A stretch of DNA of 64,000 bases, from NCBI RefSeq assembly GCF_000006405.1, contig NW_003208915.1:22399-86398 (forward strand). The letters are read 5' to 3'. The notes beneath the pieces are model-generated. The model worked only from the letters and a program-made list of their open reading frames with translations. It was not told the origin of the DNA and ran no database searches. Numbering within the stretch: the stretch's first letter is position 1; every line of letters begins with the position of its first letter. The stretch comes from Perkinsus marinus ATCC 50983. Taxonomy: Eukaryota; Perkinsozoa; Perkinsida; Perkinsidae. Positions 62,007 to 64,000 of this stretch are shown one piece after another. A program made the translations under genes and the position numbers.

Positions 62007-63571
62007 TTGGCTTTGTCTGTGGGCAACAACGAACTGGCTAAACTGTCTATTGTTAAAGTGCCTATACGACATGGTATCAGCGCGGTCATTATCCCACCGG
62101 TTCGCACTGGCGCCGAAATTACATCATCTCGGAGCTCTGCCCTGGGAAGGAAGAGGAGAAGAATTAAGATATTCGTAAGAAGCTCAGCGCTGAATGCCCT
62201 CTCAGCTTGGAGTTCGCTAGCCCAGATACACACCACTTCTACTAAGAACATTGATGACTTCCTCCCGACTGTGGATGGAATAGTAAGCACCAACTTAATC
62301 GGGTGAGGTCGAGCTCAGGTTGTACCGCCGTTGACGGTAAACTTTCAGAGTATCTGCGCCCGTGCGAATTTGGCTGGAAAATTGGTAGGCAACTTGTGGG
62401 TGTTCGTTGTAGACCTCCTCCGTATCTTTTTCAACAGTGCTCTCTTGAAGCGCACCGTAATTAGCATTGTTAGAGCCTACAATACACTTCTCTTCACAGT
62501 AGTGCTGTTATAAGACTTCATAAGTTCTGCTTATTTGTTTTACTGGTTAAGGCTGTTGATGAACCTTTCACCTGTGACTAGTATAATCTACCGCGTCACT
62601 CTCCACAAAACTTCATAGGTGATCACGGACTGCTCTGCCGCACCAGTAGGCAACCTTATGGCCGCAGTATCGGTTCAAAGCGATACAGCTCTGGCAAGCA
62701 ATTTGCCTCTCTTGGTCACCATTCTGGGTATCGTCATTCCCTTCAGCTTTCCAGTGATCAAGCGTCACATGCTGCTGCTACCATCCATACACTAGAGGAC
62801 CAAGTGAGACTCAGCTCGCTGCTCGATCTACGAACATCGTTATAGAGTTATGTAGAGTGTCAGGTTTCGGCGGCAGATGCATTTTCGTCGAGTCCGAGTA
62901 AATCTGACTCGGTGGTACGACTGGTGGTCGAGAGAGCCATCGCAATACAGAGGGACCCGGGCAATGAGGCTAAGCTCATAGTGGTAAGATTCCATGCACG
63001 CTGTCGTTATTGCTATAGTTTTTTCTCAGGCCTTCTCGGACGATGGAACAACAGCGGCTATGCTTTCTAGGATGAGGCCTTCTTGCAAGGTGTTGATGCA
63101 ACACGTTTCCTCATCAGCGCCGTGTTCAGATCCTGGCCATGTCGGCCTCTGAGGCAGTGGTGAACTTCTTCACAACCCTCTGGGGTGTCGAGCCACTGCA
63201 GACATCTAGGTAACGCGATCGCTTAATGGGTTGGTTTATCAAATTCTTTTCTGATCAGAAAAAAATCCCTTTTTTTCCAAATATCCCGATATTTTTAATT
63301 CAGTTATCAATCGGCAGAAGCAGTGATTCAAAATGTGAAGGATTTCTGTAAGGACACTGGTCTGGCCGCCTCGGGTAAAGTCTATTCCACAATGCTAAGT
63401 GATGCCTACAATGGTAGGCACTAACCTCGTGGTTGTACGCCCGATACCGTCCACGGCTACTCTAGAGGAGATCGATGATCTGGATGCTTTTGTCGAGCTG
63501 GTGGAGGTGAGCACCTTCTCCTTGGTCGCTGATAATGGGTTGTCCTTTTGAATGCATTGTCTTAGGTCTAG
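62007..63571 (+). CDS. Divergent pyruvate-kinase-like protein (3' part resolved)
   Basis: Phase-consistent exons: ...62281, 62321-62384, 62619-62672, 62747-62803, 62858-62983, 63030-63089, 63130-63209, 63304-63374, 63418-63506 and 63566-63571. Pyruvate kinase makes ATP and pyruvate in glycolysis. The C-terminal domain is clear: KLIVAFSDDGTTAAML, SRMRPSCKILAMSASE, FFTTLWGVEPL, then SAEAVIQNVKDFCKDTG and GTNLVVVRP. The barrel part is only partly recognisable (NIDDFLPTVDGI, ARANLAGKLVITD). Where active enzymes have a short Arg-Gly-Asp-rich loop after the VDGI-like strand, and a Ser-Gly-Glu-Thr motif later, this model has neither. The 39-nt intron at 62282-62320 is short. The 5' half was not resolved; it probably starts upstream of 62007. 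Confidence 0.65.
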
Positions 63572-63632
63572 CTGTTTCGTCTGGCCTACAGCGCCAGCGT
63601 AGTTTTTGTATCAAGATGTAGATGGTTTGATG

Positions 63633-64000
63633 CCTTTGAGGAAAAGGTACTCAAGAAAGTCGGCTCACGCCGAGGATTTTACCTCATTTTTGGCACTTTC
63701 AATCGGACGATGCTCACGGTGGTTGTATTACAAACTTCCGCTGAGGACATCGAACCTGTCGTGGCCCCTATAATTCGCTGGTCGCTAGAGGTATTAACCT
63801 CTGTTGTAGTCGCGCAGTTGAACGATAGGGTGAAAATTATTGGATTTCATTGCTCATGCTTTGAGTAATTTGCTCACTTCTCTGGAAAAGATGTCTTTTC
63901 TTAACACGAGTTCAAGAGTACAGGCATGCCCACATGGCTGATCCCCAGACTGGTGTTACATCTCATCTGACTTGTTGGTATCCGAACACATCTCTACTAG
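63633..64000 (+). CDS. Partial hypothetical gene at the window edge
   Basis: After a possible acceptor ('aagatgtag' at about 63639) a frame stays open to about 63865 (WFDAFEEKVLKKVGSRRGF, then LIFGTFNRTMLTVVVLQTS). No family recognised. It may be spliced beyond 63791 (GT donor 'gaggtatt') or may be chance. Confidence 0.25.

Overview
This window is nuclear DNA from a unicellular eukaryote. Conserved housekeeping genes are cut by many short GT-AG introns (about 40-170 nt), and the space between them is packed with repeats. Gene content (PDK-type mitochondrial kinase, UTP13, BUD20, eIF5B, a CDKL5-like kinase, AAAP transporters), the Ty3-like single-ORF retrotransposon and the intron style suggest an alveolate, most like Perkinsus. 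That name is an inference: no rRNA or spliced-leader gene was seen to fix it.

Layout. 1.3-5.0 kb: a large membrane protein with a glycosyltransferase-2-like look (+). 5.0-17.2 kb: no firm gene; a 480-bp satellite (7.3-8.1 and 14.2-14.7 kb, next to a 100-N gap), an island of short odd-centred palindromes (9.4-11.3 kb), a Gag-like fragment, a 21-bp minisatellite, tRNA-derived fragments and copies of a roughly 110-bp inverted-repeat element. 17.2-19.8 kb: a complete 11-exon PDK/BCKDK-like kinase (+). 20.5-24.4 kb: UTP13/TBL3 (-). 24.6-33.6 kb: a 1853-aa Gag-Pol ORF (-) flanked on each side by a roughly 1.2-kb segment bounded by inverted repeats. 34.8-35.6 kb: a GNAT-like acetyltransferase (+). 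36.0-36.8 kb: a RING protein (-). 38.0-38.5 kb: BUD20/ZNF593 (-). 38.6-41.9 kb: eIF5B (-). 42-47 kb: repeats and poorly resolved ORFs. 47.4-51.9 kb: a CDKL5-like kinase with a long tail (+) and a tRNA-Gln gene in one intron. 53.3-56.5 kb: two tandem amino-acid transporters (-). 56.8-60.0 kb: a MULE-type DNA transposon (+). 62.0-63.6 kb: a divergent pyruvate-kinase-like gene (+).

Three gene products (UTP13, BUD20, eIF5B) act in making ribosomes or in ribosomal subunit joining. They lie as separate eukaryotic transcription units; I see no operon-like arrangement.

The most unusual signals are in the introns. Several introns of conserved genes carry, or are mostly made of, tRNA-like sequence with a Pol III box B (21.4, 23.5, 40.9, 44.4, 47.7, 50.4 kb). 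Others are largely filled by one copy of a short terminal-inverted-repeat element (17.6, 17.9, 19.6, 51.3 kb). Both patterns look like intron growth or birth from small mobile sequences. Exon models for PDK, BUD20, the CDKL-like kinase, the two transporters and the 3' half of the pyruvate-kinase-like gene were checked by hand for reading phase; the other models are approximate.
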